Of a stretch of DNA of 64,000 bases, positions 63,010 through 64,000 are shown piece after piece. The translations under genes were made by a program, and so were the position numbers. Origin of the DNA: Streptomyces sp. NBC_01275 (lineage in GTDB: Bacteria; Actinomycetota; Actinomycetes; Streptomycetales; Streptomycetaceae); assembly GCF_026340655.1 (NCBI RefSeq), contig NZ_JAPEOZ010000001.1, positions 2,728,001 to 2,792,000 of the forward strand. Direction: 5' to 3'. The number at the start of each line of letters is the position of its first letter. Positions within the stretch are counted from its first letter, which is position 1. The notes beneath the pieces were generated by a model, which was not told where the DNA came from, ran no database searches, and saw nothing but the letters and a program-made list of their open reading frames with translations.

Positions 63010-63981
63010 GTGACGACCGACGCTTCCGCCACGGCAGCCCGTCGACCCGGTGAGCAGGCGCTCACCGCGCTCGGCCTGGGCGCGCCCGCCCTCGACCCCG
63101 CCGACGCCTCCGCCCACTCCTTCCCGGGCGGTGGCCGCTGGCGCACCGAGGTCCCTTCGTGCGAGGGCCCCGAAGCGCTGGCCGTCATCCTGAAGGAAGC
63201 CTCGCGGCTCGACGTGCCGATCCACCGGATCAGCCAGGGCAGCGGCGTGTGGATGCTGACCGACGCCGAGATCACCGAGATGGTCGACGCGACCGCCGAG
63301 CGTGACATCGAGCTCTGCCTGTTCACCGGTCCGCGCGGCACCTGGGACATCGGCGGCTCCACCCGGACCGACTCGCGCGGCGGGGGCCTGAGGGCCCGCG
63401 GGCACGACGCCGTCGCCGGATGCGTCGAAGACGCCGTCCGGGCCACGGAACTGGGCGTCAAGTGCCTGCTCGTCGCCGACGAGGGCGTGCTGTGGACGCT
63501 GCACCGGGCCCGCCAGACCGGCCTCATCCCGGCCGACACGACCCTCAAGGTGTCAGCACTCATCGGCCCCGTCAACCCGGCCGCGTACGCGGTGTACGAG
63601 CGGCTGGGCGCCGACTCGGTCAACGTGCCCAGCGATCTGACGCTGGATCACCTCACCGAGATCCGGCGGGTGTCGGGCGCTCCCATGGACATGTACATCG
63701 AGGCTCCCGACGATCTCGGCGGCTACATCCGGATGTACGAGGTCGCCGAGCTGGTCCGGCGCGGCGCACCGCTCTATCTGAAGTTCGGCCTGTCCAAGGC
63801 CCCGGGGATCTACCCCTACGGCCACCACATGCGCGACCTCACGCTGTCCACGGCCCGGGAACGGGTGCGGCGCGGACGGCTCGCCCTCGACCTGCTCGCA
63901 CGCCACGGCGCAGACGGCGACATGGCGCCTCTCGGCACGCGACTGCCCGGCGAACTGAACCGGTTCGACATTCAGTCATAA
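63010..63981 (+). CDS. unassigned protein of the sugar acid operon (TIM-barrel-like)
   Basis: A 323-aa cytosolic protein from GTG 63010 with AAGGA upstream. I do not recognise a firm family. Features that suggest a (beta/alpha)8-like fold: repeated strand-helix blocks (VPIHRISQGSGVWMLTDAEI, LCLFTGPRGTWDIGG, VKCLLVADEGVLWTLHRARQTG, LKVSALIGPVNPAAYAVY, SVNVPSDLTLDHL, PMDMYIEAP). Acidic and His residues are present (GHHMRDL). It may be an isomerase, lyase or U32-like protein acting with the dehydratase and dehydrogenase. Transcription may be partly separate because of the upstream hairpin. Confidence 0.55.
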   Translation: MTTDASATAARRPGEQALTALGLGAPALDPADASAHSFPGGGRWRTEVPSCEGPEALAVILKEASRLDVPIHRISQGSGVWMLTDAEITEMVDATAERDIELCLFTGPRGTWDIGGSTRTDSRGGGLRARGHDAVAGCVEDAVRATELGVKCLLVADEGVLWTLHRARQTGLIPADTTLKVSALIGPVNPAAYAVYERLGADSVNVPSDLTLDHLTEIRRVSGAPMDMYIEAPDDLGGYIRMYEVAELVRRGAPLYLKFGLSKAPGIYPYGHHMRDLTLSTARERVRRGRLALDLLARHGADGDMAPLGTRLPGELNRFDIQS

Positions 63982-64000
63982 CGTTCCGGAAACCCCGCTT

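Overview
The window is a stretch of Streptomyces chromosome. GC content and GC-rich third positions are very high, GTG starts are common, and many starts follow GGAGG-type ribosome binding sites. The gene order aceE, then fasR-fabD-fabH-acpP-fabF, with a TerD cluster alongside, matches what I recall of the S. coelicolor core chromosome around SCO2360-SCO2410. I see no insertion sequence, prophage, CRISPR array or rRNA. One tRNA (Val, TAC) lies near the left edge.

Layout: 0-8 kb holds a partial DUF6153 gene, tRNA-Val, a membrane-anchored coiled-coil protein, a DUF4383 protein, a secreted amidase, a membrane-anchored polysaccharide deacetylase, a class A penicillin-binding protein whose transpeptidase lacks the SxxK lysine, and an FmdB zinc ribbon. 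8-17 kb is a Ter-type stress cluster: HAD phosphatase, a PRTase-StiP fusion and a CitE-like aldolase form one operon, followed by three TerD proteins, a TerA-like protein and a DUF475/TerC membrane protein. Two promoters in this cluster share a GGGAACC-N17-CGT architecture typical of ECF sigma factors.

17-36 kb is mainly core metabolism and regulation: peroxiredoxin, DUF3052, aceE, an ion channel, an MFS exporter with a divergent TetR gene, an aldo/keto reductase with its MerR regulator and a clear MerR-type promoter, GNAT, serine hydrolase, pirin, then fasR and the fatty acid synthesis operon fabD-fabH-acpP-fabF closed by a 20-bp perfect terminator. 36-50 kb carries secreted or carbohydrate-related enzymes (SGNH lipoprotein, galM, GH3 beta-glucosidase, C15-like and M14 peptidases, beta-lactamase-like hydrolase) and a scar where divergent ridA and lysR genes have lost their 5' ends around a dispersed Streptomyces repeat.

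50-64 kb holds MarR/oxidoreductase, a coupled GntR/UTRA regulator set, an RsbW-like ATPase, a YtfQRT/YjfF-type sugar ABC importer with an upstream LacI regulator and LacI-type operator, an SCO2400-family zinc-ribbon protein, and an operon of enolase-superfamily dehydratase, zinc dehydrogenase and an unassigned protein. The importer and the operon together suggest uptake and catabolism of a sugar or sugar acid. Coordinates, motifs and repeats were read by eye; family names come from recognition of the sequences, not from a database search.
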